From the IMG/VR virus record IMGVR_UViG_3300009082_000021, positions 1 through 64,000 of that record: a DNA stretch of 64,000 nt; one strand, given 5' to 3'. Shown here piece by piece: positions 28,508 to 36,619 of the stretch. The translations under genes were made by a program, and so were the position numbers. How positions within the stretch are numbered: the stretch's first letter is position 1; every line of letters begins with the position of its first letter. The notes under the pieces were generated by a model, which worked only from the letters and a program-made list of their open reading frames with translations, did no database searches and was not told the origin of the DNA. This DNA comes from a virus.

Positions 28508-28894
28508 ATGATCAGAGAGTTACGCACCGAACCTCTACCCGGACACATCGTCCACATCGCTCAACAAGACCCCTTCACCATCCTCCTCAAGGCCTATGTC
28601 AGGGCGGCGTGGGAGTTGCCAACTCAAAAGCAGCTCGAGGATGTCGCCGCCCAGAGGCTCCTCTCTCTTCCCCACCTGGACGAGGGGGCAGATTGGGACG
28701 TGTCCTCTGTCATCATCCCCGACCAGGAGTCCCTCAAGAGCCTGCTCGAGCTAGCCATCCAGGTGAAGGGTCGGATGGACGACGTCTTTGCTGTGGTCGC
28801 AGGGGATACGGAAGAGTTCGTACGAAAGGCCCAGGACGCCCTCTTCGTTCTCATCGAGAGCATGAAGGAGGTGCTCGGGCTGGAGGAAGCATGA
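28508..28894 (+). CDS. 128-residue helical protein
   Basis: ATG at 28508 chosen for TTGGAGGAAAAGA; an ATG at 28484 is in frame but weak. All helical, with LLELAIQVKGRMDDVFAVV. No family recognised. Confidence 0.73.
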   Translation: MIRELRTEPLPGHIVHIAQQDPFTILLKAYVRAAWELPTQKQLEDVAAQRLLSLPHLDEGADWDVSSVIIPDQESLKSLLELAIQVKGRMDDVFAVVAGDTEEFVRKAQDALFVLIESMKEVLGLEEA

Positions 28895-29190
28895 AACTTC
28901 AGATACAAGATCCGGACAGCCCCATCCAGTTTGATAAGGAGATCGATGACGGTATGACGATTCACCTCAGTGGATTTGAAGGGGCGGAAGATGTGGAGTT
29001 CGTAATCCACGAGGAGGACGTGGGTATCGTCATCTATAGCAAGCACAAGAACGAGCAGGTGCTGATTAGTCCACAGGACGATGGGATGGTGCTATTCCAC
29101 GTTCTTCGGGAGGGAGGCGAGCGGAATAAGTGGAAGAGGAATCTGAGAGCTCGTAGGCGTCGTTCCCGTCTCTCAAAGGAGGGGCCATGA
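28891..29190 (+). CDS. 99-residue protein with basic tail
   Basis: ATGA start with GGAGGAAGC. Beta-sandwich-like acidic first two thirds (MTIHLSGFEGAEDVEFVIHE), then a very basic end (KWKRNLRARRRRSRL). Confidence 0.73.
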   Translation: MKLQIQDPDSPIQFDKEIDDGMTIHLSGFEGAEDVEFVIHEEDVGIVIYSKHKNEQVLISPQDDGMVLFHVLREGGERNKWKRNLRARRRRSRLSKEGP

Positions 29191-29558
29191 GGGTTTCTCG
29201 AAGACCCTGTGTGAGCTGCGGCGTCCAAGTTCCTGAGACTCAAGCCCCACCCTATCCCGACCACAAAGCTAGTTGCACCTTGGTGAAGACCTGGAGGAGA
29301 TCACTCTGCACCCAAGTGATTGAAACCAAGGTCCCAGGTTGGGGTACTGTCCGGCATTTGAAGGTGTGGCGAGAGAACGGGAAGGACGGCATCACCTGGG
29401 ATGAACTCCAAGTGCTGAAGAACGAACGGCTTGGCCGAAATACGAGGGCCATCGAGGTCTACCCAGACCAGGAAGACCTCGTGAACTCAACCAACATGCG
29501 CCACTTGTGGGAAGTTCCCCCTGGCGTACCTCTGCCGAACTTGGCGGAGAGGGGGTGA
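29187..29558 (+). CDS. 123-residue phage protein, DUF7694-like C-terminus
   Basis: N-terminal CVSCG finger with C31, then a domain whose end (WDELQVLKNERLGRNTRAIEV ... MRHLWEVP) I recognise as a recurrent small phage domain: a conserved 'L...K...LG....A.EVYP....V.....N..HLW' pattern. Role unknown. ATGA start with AAAGGAGGGGCC. Confidence 0.75.
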   Translation: MRVSRRPCVSCGVQVPETQAPPYPDHKASCTLVKTWRRSLCTQVIETKVPGWGTVRHLKVWRENGKDGITWDELQVLKNERLGRNTRAIEVYPDQEDLVNSTNMRHLWEVPPGVPLPNLAERG

Positions 29559-29569
29559 CGGAGGACCAG

Positions 29570-30016
29570 ATGAAGGAGCAGACCATCAAGGCCGGGCAGT
29601 ACTACGCTGCCAAGTACCAGGGGGACAACGGCGACCTGATCGTTGGAAAGGTGAAGAGCGTTCGCACCACTGGGGAAGTCATCCTAGAGAATCTACTCTC
29701 CGGCAAGATTGCCACCAAGAAGGTGAGCGTGCTTCAGGTGCGGAACAAGAGGATCACGAAAGCCCAAGCAGCCGAACTGGTGGACCTCTACGAACAGAAC
29801 AGCAAGGCGGAAGTGAGGGCGTTGGCGGTGCGGATGAAGCCTTACGCCAACGGAGAAGAACCAGCCCAGCAGAAGCTGAAGTTCGACACCGAGAAGGCGG
29901 TCAGCGAGCTCGTGGACTCCTACTACAACGATCTCCGCATGTATGCTCAGAGGCGAACGAACCAGTTCATTGTGGCTGTGGTGAACCTGCTCACGAAGAA
30001 GGCGGGACAGGTATGA
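29570..30016 (+). CDS. 148-residue protein
   Basis: ATG at 29570 after GGAGGACCAG. The N-terminal beta-barrel-like segment (AGQYYAAKYQGDNGDLIVGKV) recalls small nucleic-acid-binding SH3/KOW-type folds; the second half is helical. ATGA link to the next gene. Confidence 0.74.
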   Translation: MKEQTIKAGQYYAAKYQGDNGDLIVGKVKSVRTTGEVILENLLSGKIATKKVSVLQVRNKRITKAQAAELVDLYEQNSKAEVRALAVRMKPYANGEEPAQQKLKFDTEKAVSELVDSYYNDLRMYAQRRTNQFIVAVVNLLTKKAGQV

Positions 30017-30222
30017 TCAAGAAGGGCACACCCATCCTCTGCGAGAAGTGTGGGGCCCACATCCTTACGGCCACGGAGGATATTCTTCCCCACGCCTACA
30101 TGGCGTCCAAGCTGTTCACCCTGCCGGACGGAACGCCCCTCCCTTTCCAGGCGCAGATGATCTGTACGGCCTGCAGGCTGCCCTTCAACACAATCTTCAC
30201 TGACACCGCCAAGACGGATTGA
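30013..30222 (+). CDS. 69-residue zinc-ribbon protein
   Basis: CEKCG at 10-14 and CTAC at 51-54 form a four-Cys ribbon separated by a hydrophobic beta region. ATGA start. Confidence 0.76.
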   Translation: MIKKGTPILCEKCGAHILTATEDILPHAYMASKLFTLPDGTPLPFQAQMICTACRLPFNTIFTDTAKTD

Positions 30223-30231
30223 GGAGGAATC

Positions 30232-30489
30232 ATGAAGTGTGGAGTCGTACCCGGCTCTGCCTTGTCCTTCGGATGGGAGGCCAAGGTTCAGCTTTTCGCA
30301 TCCGAGCACGGCATCAAGATCGACAGCAAGGAGAAGTACCAGCAGGTTCGGGAGCTGATGGCACTCATCAAGCAGATCGACAAGCTCACTGCCAAGCACG
30401 TAGACATCGCCCTCGAACTCGGGTCAGCCCGGCAGAAGAGGGACAAGCTCAAGCTCGCTCTGGACTGGAACAGGAAGGAAGAACCATGA
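30232..30489 (+). CDS. 85-residue helical protein
   Basis: ATG at 30232 with GAGGAGGAATC. Helical, KYQQVRELMALIKQIDKLTAK; basic. No family recognised. Confidence 0.74.
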   Translation: MKCGVVPGSALSFGWEAKVQLFASEHGIKIDSKEKYQQVRELMALIKQIDKLTAKHVDIALELGSARQKRDKLKLALDWNRKEEP

Positions 30490-30833
30490 GCCCCACGTTC
30501 ACCACGACAGGACTCGACTTCTCCGCCCAGGACGTGGATAAGACCATCCAACTGAACGTGTCCTGGTGGCAGCGTTTGAAGTACCTCTTCCTCCGCCACA
30601 TCCTCCGCCGGGATGTGGACCCGCCCGGTCTGTTCATCATCACCGAGGTGAAGACCTGGAGCGTGACGATCGAGCCCGCCTACATCTGTCGAGGTTGCAA
30701 GAGAACAGTCCCTTGGAGCATGGGTGCCGCAGATCACCACCCAGAGCTCTGCGATGACTGCTACGCTGCCCTCGACTGCCCCACCTGCAAAGCCCGCTCA
30801 GGATCACCATGCGATGGTGGTCTCCACGGATAG
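30486..30833 (+). CDS. 115-residue zinc-finger protein, last of the small-gene cluster
   Basis: ATGA start. A basic helical N-terminal part, then three CxxC pairs (CRGC, CDDC, CPTC, about 69-104). The stop is followed by a terminator at 30843. Confidence 0.76.
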   Translation: MSPTFTTTGLDFSAQDVDKTIQLNVSWWQRLKYLFLRHILRRDVDPPGLFIITEVKTWSVTIEPAYICRGCKRTVPWSMGAADHHPELCDDCYAALDCPTCKARSGSPCDGGLHG

Positions 30834-30842
30834 CCCCACCTG

Positions 30843-30871
30843 AAGAGATCAAAACTTGATCTCTTCTTTAG
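30843..30871 (+). terminator. Terminator of the small-gene cluster
   Basis: Hairpin AGAGATCAA-AAC-TTGATCTCT followed by TCTTTAG. The next promoter motif begins inside the stem. Confidence 0.8.
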
Positions 30872-30878
30872 GTATAAG
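30850..30878 (+). promoter_or_regulatory. Bipartite promoter motif (non-coding/32092 unit)
   Basis: CAAAACTTG, 12 bases, GGTATAAG (30871-30878). The upstream box is part of the terminator hairpin, so termination and initiation share sequence. The first gene with a ribosome site is 1.2 kb downstream. Confidence 0.65.
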
Positions 30879-31263
30879 AGCCTTGCCACGAGATACACAC
30901 TTATTGATCTGGGAGACGCTAGATAGCGTGTGGTGTCGGAGGGTAATACGACGGAGGTCCTGGGTGTAGGGGCCGAGCAACGTCCGGCTGCCTTGGTACT
31001 GAACAAGGGGCGGTCGGTGGAACATGGTGGCGTCAGGACTGTGGGTATGCGGCGCGGGACAGGCTGTGGGTAGCAGCGGCCGATAGGAAGTCTGGGGTGG
31101 CGATGAACAGTCCATCGGAGCAATCGGGGCGATGGAAGATGTGGGGTAGAGCAAGCCTGTTGGATCTATCTGGCACATGGCCTTGCTCATTTCTGGGGAT
31201 CTGTGGGTACAAGAGGCCGAGGGACATGTTGTCTATTGTGCGGCGGGCTGGTGGGAAATGATC

Positions 31264-31280
31264 TTCAGCGGTTCGTCCGC
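31264..31280 (+). repeat. Hairpin repeat, copy 1
   Basis: TTCAGCGGTTCGTCCGC, able to fold as GCGG-TTCG-(T)CCGC. It is followed by a second hairpin (CTCAGG...CCTGAG) and AGAATCTCGAGAGG. Confidence 0.85.
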
Positions 31281-31687
31281 GTGTCTCAGGTGTTCCTCGA
31301 CCTGAGAAGAATCTCGAGAGGGCAGCCTTCCTGTCTGTGTTGGAGGAGGTCTGAACGCCGAAGTGTTCAAAGTCTGGGGAAGGGCAAGCCTGTTGGAAAG
31401 AAGCGTCGAGGTAGCTGCGATCTCACTCAGGTGGGCCAGAGTATCGCTGCGAGGGAGGGGCGTATGGAAGGCAAGAATGGATGCATGACGGAAAGTCTTC
31501 TAGGGAGCATGTCGAGGCGCATTGGCGCGAGTCGGTCTGATGCAAGGTGGGAGAGTAGATGCCTTGCTTGTCTGTACCGTCAGAGGGCGGGTTATGGAAT
31601 GGTCAGGTGGTGGAGTCGGTAGGCACTGCTGGGTGGATGCAGTCCAGTGGGTAGTCAGTTTCGGATGGATGCACGCGTGGCATTTGT

Positions 31688-31704
31688 TTCAGCGGTTCGT
31701 CCGC
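31688..31704 (+). repeat. Hairpin repeat, copy 2
   Basis: Identical 17 bases, again followed by a hairpin with different sequence but the same position (TCCTGGG...CCCAGGA) and the same AGAATCTCGAGAGG. Confidence 0.85.
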
Positions 31705-32003
31705 GCGTCCTGGGAGACCCCTCGGACCCAGGAAGAATCTCGAGAGGGATCATGTTCGTCTGAAGGCAGGTAGGGAAGATCGTGGGTAGGGAGGGGATGG
31801 CTTCCGCACGAAAGATTGAACTCAAACTGTCTATAGAATTGGGGCGACGGTAGGAGAGAAGGTGGTCCAGGGAGGAGGTAGTAGGATCATAGCTACCTTC
31901 GGCATGTCGGGGCGGCGGAGATAGAGTAGTGGCGGGCGTGGGTGGAGACGAGGGTCGTAGTTTCCTGGGGGTGGGTATCAGATCGGGATTGCTCGATCTT
32001 TTC

Positions 32004-32020
32004 TTCAGCGGTTCGTCCGC
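32004..32020 (+). repeat. Hairpin repeat, copy 3
   Basis: Identical 17 bases; the second hairpin and AGAATCTCGAGAGG are absent. It lies 72 bases ahead of the 32092 start codon. Confidence 0.85.
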
Positions 32021-32091
32021 ATTCCTTTCACAGGCTTGGGCACTCACTGGGGAGTTGTCCAAGCTACAACAATGATCAGTCGGAGGATCAG

Positions 32092-33282
32092 ATGCAACCA
32101 GCTACGCCCGAAGGCCGGCAATCCGCTGGCAAACCGAGTGGAACCAACAAGGAGACGAGGCCGGGTGGGAATGGCCACGGGGTGAGGGTGGAAGGCATCA
32201 AGTTCACCAAGAAGGACAACTGGCTCGACTTCCTCCTGGTCCTGGCCTACGACATCGGCTCTAGGGGCCAGGCCACCGTGAGCGATGTGCTCCACGATGT
32301 GGAGATCAAGTTCAACTGCACCTTCCACGGCAACCGGGGGCTGAACATGGTCTCGGACGGGCTCGAGGCCCTCCGCAAGCAGGACCTCCTCGCAGAAGCC
32401 CAGAACGCTGACGGGCAGGGCGTGTTCTCCCTGAAGCGCATCAAGTTCAACTGCAACCCGGCCCTGGTCTCCATGAAGGCCATGATCGAGGAGCTGAAGT
32501 CGGACTCCACGGGCATGCTCATCATCGAGCGGTTCACCGCGGGGGAGGGAGCCAAGCAGGTCAAGGAACGGCCCGAGGAGCCGGCGGACTTCCTCATCGA
32601 GTACCTGCTGCTGTGGCCCATCCTCGGCTCCCAGGTCTGGGCTGGGAACCTCTACCTCCAGGAGATGTACTTCGCCCTGGGGAAGTACCTCACCCTTCAC
32701 GAGACCAACCCGGACGGCACCATCAAGCTCGACAAGAACGGCAACAGAGTCATGAAGGAGGAGTTCTCTGATCACACGGACGTCCCCCTCATGTTCGAGC
32801 GTGGAACGGATTGCATCGTGGCGGCTCACACTGCCACCATCTCCGGCTTCCTCGAGAAGGCGTTCGAAGCCTTCCCGCCCTCCACCTACGCCAAGAGGGG
32901 TTATCAGGCGAGAGAGTTCATCGGCAGCGCCCCCATCGTGATCAATCCGCCATCCATCACCATCGAGAAGAAACCCGTCATCCGCAATGAGAAGGGTGTG
33001 GGGCAGGGAGGGCAAGCGTGCGGCCTTCGCAACTACGAGGTGATCAAACCGGGGGTTCAGCTCACCCTCGAGATCGCGTGCTGCACCAAGAACTTCATCA
33101 CCCCGCCCGAGATGTACAAGTGGCTCAAGCGTGTGCTGCGGATGCCGATCCGCTCCATGTCCCCAGCCAGAGGCAAGCAGACGGGCGGAGCCAAGCTCTT
33201 GAGCCTGAAGTATCGTCCCTGGTCCTCCGACAGCGACGACTACCAGGAGGTTCCCGATCCCAGAAACGGGGCCTCCAAGTAG
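32092..33282 (+). CDS. 396-residue unknown protein, possibly RNA-binding
   Basis: ATG at 32092 with CGGAGGATCAG. A polar N-terminal tail (residues 1-35), a winged-helix-like region (SRGQATVSDVLHDVEI ... GLEALRKQDLL, about 58-100), a helical middle, and a C-terminal part whose order (VIRNEKGVGQGGQ, PGVQLTLEI, ITPPEMYKWLKR, SPARGKQTGGAKLL) recalls the 'G-rich loop ... PG ... sPaRG...G.f' layout of some phage RAMP-like proteins. That resemblance is from memory and weak. It is the only gene of a 2.7-kb unit otherwise made of G-rich RNA, so a ribonucleoprotein role is an attractive guess, not a result. Confidence 0.8.
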   Translation: MQPATPEGRQSAGKPSGTNKETRPGGNGHGVRVEGIKFTKKDNWLDFLLVLAYDIGSRGQATVSDVLHDVEIKFNCTFHGNRGLNMVSDGLEALRKQDLLAEAQNADGQGVFSLKRIKFNCNPALVSMKAMIEELKSDSTGMLIIERFTAGEGAKQVKERPEEPADFLIEYLLLWPILGSQVWAGNLYLQEMYFALGKYLTLHETNPDGTIKLDKNGNRVMKEEFSDHTDVPLMFERGTDCIVAAHTATISGFLEKAFEAFPPSTYAKRGYQAREFIGSAPIVINPPSITIEKKPVIRNEKGVGQGGQACGLRNYEVIKPGVQLTLEIACCTKNFITPPEMYKWLKRVLRMPIRSMSPARGKQTGGAKLLSLKYRPWSSDSDDYQEVPDPRNGASK

Positions 33283-33576
33283 GACTGCGTAGGGGGTAGG
33301 AAGGGTATTCTGTGGGACGGGCCTATGGTCGGGATGCGTTGTAGCGCGGATGAATGTGGGTGATGGGACTTGTTGGGCTGGATGGATCCCGGAGTAATGG
33401 AGGGGCGGCTCGCTCGGCAAGATGATCGGAAGAGGGAGTTCGTCTTGAAACGATGTGCCGATGGACATGCCCAGTGCCGGGAGGCGGGAAGGATGGAATG
33501 AGTTGCGGCTTGGATTCTAGTGACTACCGCTCTTCGGAGCGCACTCACGGCTGGCGCCCGTGAGGAAGTCTGAGCC
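33283..33576 (+). ncRNA. G-rich structured 3' region of the 32092 unit
   Basis: The same G-rich composition as 30879-32091, no supported frame. Ends with two strong hairpins: CGCTC-TTCG-GAGCG and CTCACGG...CCGTGAG, then the terminator. Confidence 0.55.
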
Positions 33577-33604
33577 AAGCCGGGGATCATCCCCGGCTTC
33601 TTTA
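33577..33604. terminator. Terminator of the 32092 unit
   Basis: AAGCCGGGGATCATCCCCGG-type perfect stem (AAGCCGGGG / CCCCGGCTT) followed by CTTTAG; convergent with the minus gene ending at 33602. Confidence 0.85.
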
Positions 33605-34654
33605 GCCCTGATCCAGACGTGACCAACCCACCTTGTTGATCCAGTTCACCACATACTTCATCTTGATCTCTGCTGTGTCCTCTCCGGTCATCCGGTAGGA
33701 CTCGATGAGGTCAGCCTTCTTGAGCCCCTCCAGGAACATCTCGTACTGAGACGGCCCTTCCAGCCCTCGACATCTCTCTTGCAGTTCGTTCCAACACTTG
33801 AGGCAGTAAGGCTCCGGCTTGCTTGTCTTTGGGTTCATCTTCTTGATGGGGGCTACCCCAGACTCTCCATGCTTCTCACAAATCACGGTGCCTTTCCTTT
33901 CTGGATGCAGAGTCATCGTCTCTGCCTCTTCCGCCCTCTGTCCCGGCTCACATGGGGATTGGCAGGGCATGTGGCCTTGGACAGCATAGATACTGAAATG
34001 GGGGCCGCGCATCAGTCCATAGATCTTCCCCGCCTTCAGGAGCTTCTCTCGGTCCCTTGCTGTAGAGGTGAAGGACTGGATGCTCTCCAGCACCGCACCA
34101 TCAGCAGTGACGAGGGTTACCCCATTCATCTCTGTCCCCGGCTTGGCCTTGTCCACGTGGAGCTTATGCGTGATGTCCTCAGTGATGATGCACTGCGGGC
34201 AGTAGACATCTCCGTTCGTATTGGGCTCGGCTGTGACCTCACCATGCTTCTCACACTTGATGATCATTGCGCGCCTCCATTCGTAGTCCTTGCAGAACGC
34301 TTCTTGCTCCGCGAGACCCCACCTGAGCACCGCCTGGTTGGCCTCACGGAACAGCTCCAGTGGGATGCCGCCGCTTTCCCTCTCCAGCAGCAGTCGCTGG
34401 CGATCAGCGTTCTGGTAGCTCATCATGCGCTGCTCGTGGTTCACCGGGATGGCCTCTCCGTACTTCCAGCCAGTGCAAGCAGCACGATCGAAACGCTCAG
34501 TCTGAGAATGGTAACGAGCCCAGAGATAGAGGGCTCTTTCCCAGAGCTCATCTGGCACTTCGTAGAAGCTCTTCGATCTGAAGAGGCTGTTCTTCAGATA
34601 CTCATCGGTCTCCTCACGTGAGGTCAAGATCTCTCCTTGGAATCGGCGCGTCAC
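33602..34654 (-). CDS. 350-residue protein with two zinc fingers
   Basis: GTG start at 34654 (GAGGAGGTTCCCGAG upstream, GTGA overlap with the previous stop). A helical N-terminal half (residues 1-130), then two copies of a finger beginning CEKHGE: CEKHGEV...CPQC (about 135-160) and CEKHGES...CLKC (about 255-290). Internal duplication is likely. Neighbour of a PLD-like nuclease and a membrane protein. Function unknown. Confidence 0.78.
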   Translation of the reverse strand: MTRRFQGEILTSREETDEYLKNSLFRSKSFYEVPDELWERALYLWARYHSQTERFDRAACTGWKYGEAIPVNHEQRMMSYQNADRQRLLLERESGGIPLELFREANQAVLRWGLAEQEAFCKDYEWRRAMIIKCEKHGEVTAEPNTNGDVYCPQCIITEDITHKLHVDKAKPGTEMNGVTLVTADGAVLESIQSFTSTARDREKLLKAGKIYGLMRGPHFSIYAVQGHMPCQSPCEPGQRAEEAETMTLHPERKGTVICEKHGESGVAPIKKMNPKTSKPEPYCLKCWNELQERCRGLEGPSQYEMFLEGLKKADLIESYRMTGEDTAEIKMKYVVNWINKVGWSRLDQG

Positions 34655-34842
34655 CTCGGGAACCTCCTCTCGATGAAGTCGATCAGGATGATGAAGAGGG
34701 CCGTGAAGATGCCCATTGTGTACCACCAGGTCGATGGCAATCCCCACATGATCTCGGCTGGACGGAAGAGAAGACTGTAGAGCGCCCAGATGATCACCAA
34801 GTAGGGCGTCAGACGTTGAAGGAAGTTCAGGATGGGCGTCAT
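34651..34842 (-). CDS. 63-residue two-pass membrane protein
   Basis: ATG at 34842 overlapping the PLD-like gene stop. Hydrophobic segments about 9-27 (RLTPYLVIIWALYSLLF) and 38-56. Co-translated with the PLD-like gene, so it may anchor or export that enzyme, or act as a holin-like or immunity peptide. Confidence 0.75.
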   Translation of the reverse strand: MTPILNFLQRLTPYLVIIWALYSLLFRPAEIMWGLPSTWWYTMGIFTALFIILIDFIERRFPR

Positions 34843-35594
34843 GGAAGTGACCACTGTGGTGTAGGGTCTGGGCTCGCCCAGTCCAGCGGTTCTGAGAGAG
34901 CCAAGATCTGTGCGTACTCCTCCAGGTACTTCTGAGCCACCTCCATGCTCTCGATGAAGACAGCGTTCTCGAACGAGGCGCCAGAGTTCCTGGTGATGTT
35001 GAATGAGCCTGTCCAGACCGCCACGGGATGGAGATCGCAGAGTGTGCCGGCCGCCCCCGTGCGGTTCCACTGGCAGAACACGAGGAACTTGTTGTGTGCC
35101 TTGGGAGCCACCGTCTTCTTCTTGGACTGGGCATGAACACCCAGACACCGAATTGGATCGATGAGGCTGGCGCCGGTCCCCATGTCGCAGATGGGCGGGC
35201 ACATCCAGCGGTGCTGGATGACAGGCTTGATGCTAAGGTAGGTAGCCCTCATCTTCACCTTCCAGTCCGTGTAGCTCGTCCTGACCCCACGATCTGGTCG
35301 CCAGAGATCTTCTTTCTGAACCACCAGGCTTACTCCCTCTCTGTGCCGAAGCTCATACAAGAAGTCCCGTGAGGTCAGCCATGCGATCGAGCCCACCACC
35401 ACGGGGTACTGGGCCGTGATGTACAGCAACTCCTGCTCGATGTTGCGGAAGAAGACGGAGACAGACTTGATGCCTTGTACATCTACGCTCCCGTTCAGAT
35501 TCCGGAGGGGACGACTGGGACCGCTTCGGCTGGAGATGCGAAGTTTGTTGAGGTCCGTGTCGCAATCCCAAGAGGGGTTGTTGCTGTAGGTCAC
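34839..35594 (-). CDS. PLD-like phosphodiesterase/nuclease domain protein
   Basis: 251 residues with one HKD-like site: H167-x-K169 in AHNKFLVF and GSFN at 196-199 followed by ITRNSGASFENAVFIES, as in PLDc_2 proteins that cut phosphodiesters through a covalent histidine. The aspartate five residues after the lysine is C174, and about 21 residues separate the halves, so the site is divergent. It overlaps both neighbours by four bases. Confidence 0.8.
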   Translation of the reverse strand: MTYSNNPSWDCDTDLNKLRISSRSGPSRPLRNLNGSVDVQGIKSVSVFFRNIEQELLYITAQYPVVVGSIAWLTSRDFLYELRHREGVSLVVQKEDLWRPDRGVRTSYTDWKVKMRATYLSIKPVIQHRWMCPPICDMGTGASLIDPIRCLGVHAQSKKKTVAPKAHNKFLVFCQWNRTGAAGTLCDLHPVAVWTGSFNITRNSGASFENAVFIESMEVAQKYLEEYAQILALSEPLDWASPDPTPQWSLP

Positions 35595-35821
35595 GCCCTC
35601 TTCTCCCAGTAGGTGAGCATCTTGCCGATGTACTGGCCCGACACTCCCAGGTAGATTCCGATCTCTCTGAGTCGGAATCCCTCCTTCAGCAGGGCCTCCA
35701 CTGCCCGCTGGAAGGACTCGTTCCGTGCCCGGATGAAGGTCATTGTCTCCTTGCGATACTTCGTGGCCTTCGCCACCAACTCTTTGGCCTTCTTGGAAGG
35801 CTCTCTCTTGCGGATCGTCAT
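35591..35821 (-). CDS. 76-residue helix-turn-helix protein
   Basis: ATG at 35821. Basic first half (MTIRKREPSKKAKELV), then a helix-turn-helix-like GFRLREIGIYLGVSGQYIG (about 47-65) with a 'VSGQYI' recognition-helix start. Likely a small DNA-binding regulator, first gene of the minus PLD cluster and divergent from the promoter at 35842. Confidence 0.76.
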   Translation of the reverse strand: MTIRKREPSKKAKELVAKATKYRKETMTFIRARNESFQRAVEALLKEGFRLREIGIYLGVSGQYIGKMLTYWEKRA

Positions 35822-35841
35822 GGGTCCATGATAAACCAAGG

Positions 35842-35870
35842 TTTCAAAAAGTCAACCACTCGGGTATAAG
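35842..35870 (+). promoter_or_regulatory. Bipartite promoter motif (35899 operon)
   Basis: TTTCAAAAA, 12 bases, GGTATAAG (35863-35870); 28 bases ahead of the ATG at 35899. Confidence 0.68.
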
Positions 35871-35898
35871 AAAGCCGAAGATCAAACAGGAGTTACGC

Positions 35899-36381
35899 AT
35901 GAGCTGGCGCATTGATCCCGACAACCCCGACAAGGTCCACGTCGCCCTGACCGAGTTCCATACACTCACGGTCACCCATCAGCCAGATGAGGGGATCGTC
36001 TTGGATGTAGTGGACTCGCGCTTCACCGCGCGGGGAGAGAACGACGTGGTCCACACCCAATGTGAGGACTTCGAGACTCTCAACTGCTGCATGGATGACG
36101 AGTGTCTCTACGACGACTCGGAGGATAAGAAGGGAGGGGTGATGTCGAGGCGCATCCCTAAATATGAGCGGGACGAGTCGTGGGAGCATCAGCAAGATCT
36201 CAAGGCCCATGTGATTGCCTTGAAGGAGTGTGATATTGACGGCAATACCCTGATCGATCCACGAACCGGCATCCGTTATATGGAGTGCATAAGTTGTGGG
36301 ATGATCATGGACATGGACATGGATGAACGTCACAGCGGCGGGGAGTGCAACATCTGCCATGCCATCAACAAGGATGACTAG
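35899..36381 (+). CDS. 160-residue acidic protein with C-terminal zinc ribbon
   Basis: ATG at 35899 with CAGGAGTTACGC. Beta-rich N-terminus, a central acidic/Cys segment (TLNCCMDDECLYDD), and a C-terminal ribbon CISCG...CNIC (about 130-155). No family recognised. Confidence 0.75.
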   Translation: MSWRIDPDNPDKVHVALTEFHTLTVTHQPDEGIVLDVVDSRFTARGENDVVHTQCEDFETLNCCMDDECLYDDSEDKKGGVMSRRIPKYERDESWEHQQDLKAHVIALKECDIDGNTLIDPRTGIRYMECISCGMIMDMDMDERHSGGECNICHAINKDD

Positions 36382-36391
36382 GAGATAGAGC

Positions 36392-36610
36392 ATGACCGAT
36401 ACCATCCGTTCCAGCCCCATTGGCTGGTGGCTCTGCTACAACGAGAGACACTGGTCCGGCCCGTACGAGTCGGCAGATGCTGCGATGAAGGCCGCGGAAG
36501 TCCTTGTGGCCAAGACTCGTAAGACCTTCGAGCTTCTCCAGACCGCACCCTGGGATCGCAGGACTATCGAAATCGAGACCATGACCGAGACCAAGCGGTC
36601 ACGAATCTAG
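36392..36610 (+). CDS. 72-residue protein
   Basis: ATG at 36392 with AGGAGATAGAGC. GWWLCYNERHWSGPYESADAA is a compact WW/beta-hairpin start followed by a helix. No family recognised. Confidence 0.72.
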   Translation: MTDTIRSSPIGWWLCYNERHWSGPYESADAAMKAAEVLVAKTRKTFELLQTAPWDRRTIEIETMTETKRSRI

Positions 36611-36619
36611 GAGGACTCA

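Larger units (their letters stand above)
30879..32091 (+). ncRNA. 1.2-kb G-rich non-coding leader
   Basis: No frame here has a supported start and protein-like content on either strand. The plus strand is strongly G-rich, with roughly 45 GGA trinucleotides by hand count. It holds three copies of a 17-base hairpin repeat, a 14-base repeat (GCAAGCCTGTTGGA, near 31151 and 31384), and hairpins such as ACGCTA-GA-TAGCGT. It follows a promoter motif and leads into the gene at 32092, so it may be transcribed as a very long leader or as a separate RNA. Confidence 0.6.

Noticed and set aside
30879-32091. Short frames in the G-rich region, including a 15-codon frame over hairpin repeat 1.
   Set aside because: The GGA-rich sequence offers ribosome-site look-alikes everywhere; frames are short, not conserved between repeat copies, and not protein-like.
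32044-33468. A 474-codon minus-strand frame opposite the 32092 gene.
   Set aside because: Mirror of the plus gene with typical shadow composition; the plus ATG has a strong ribosome site.
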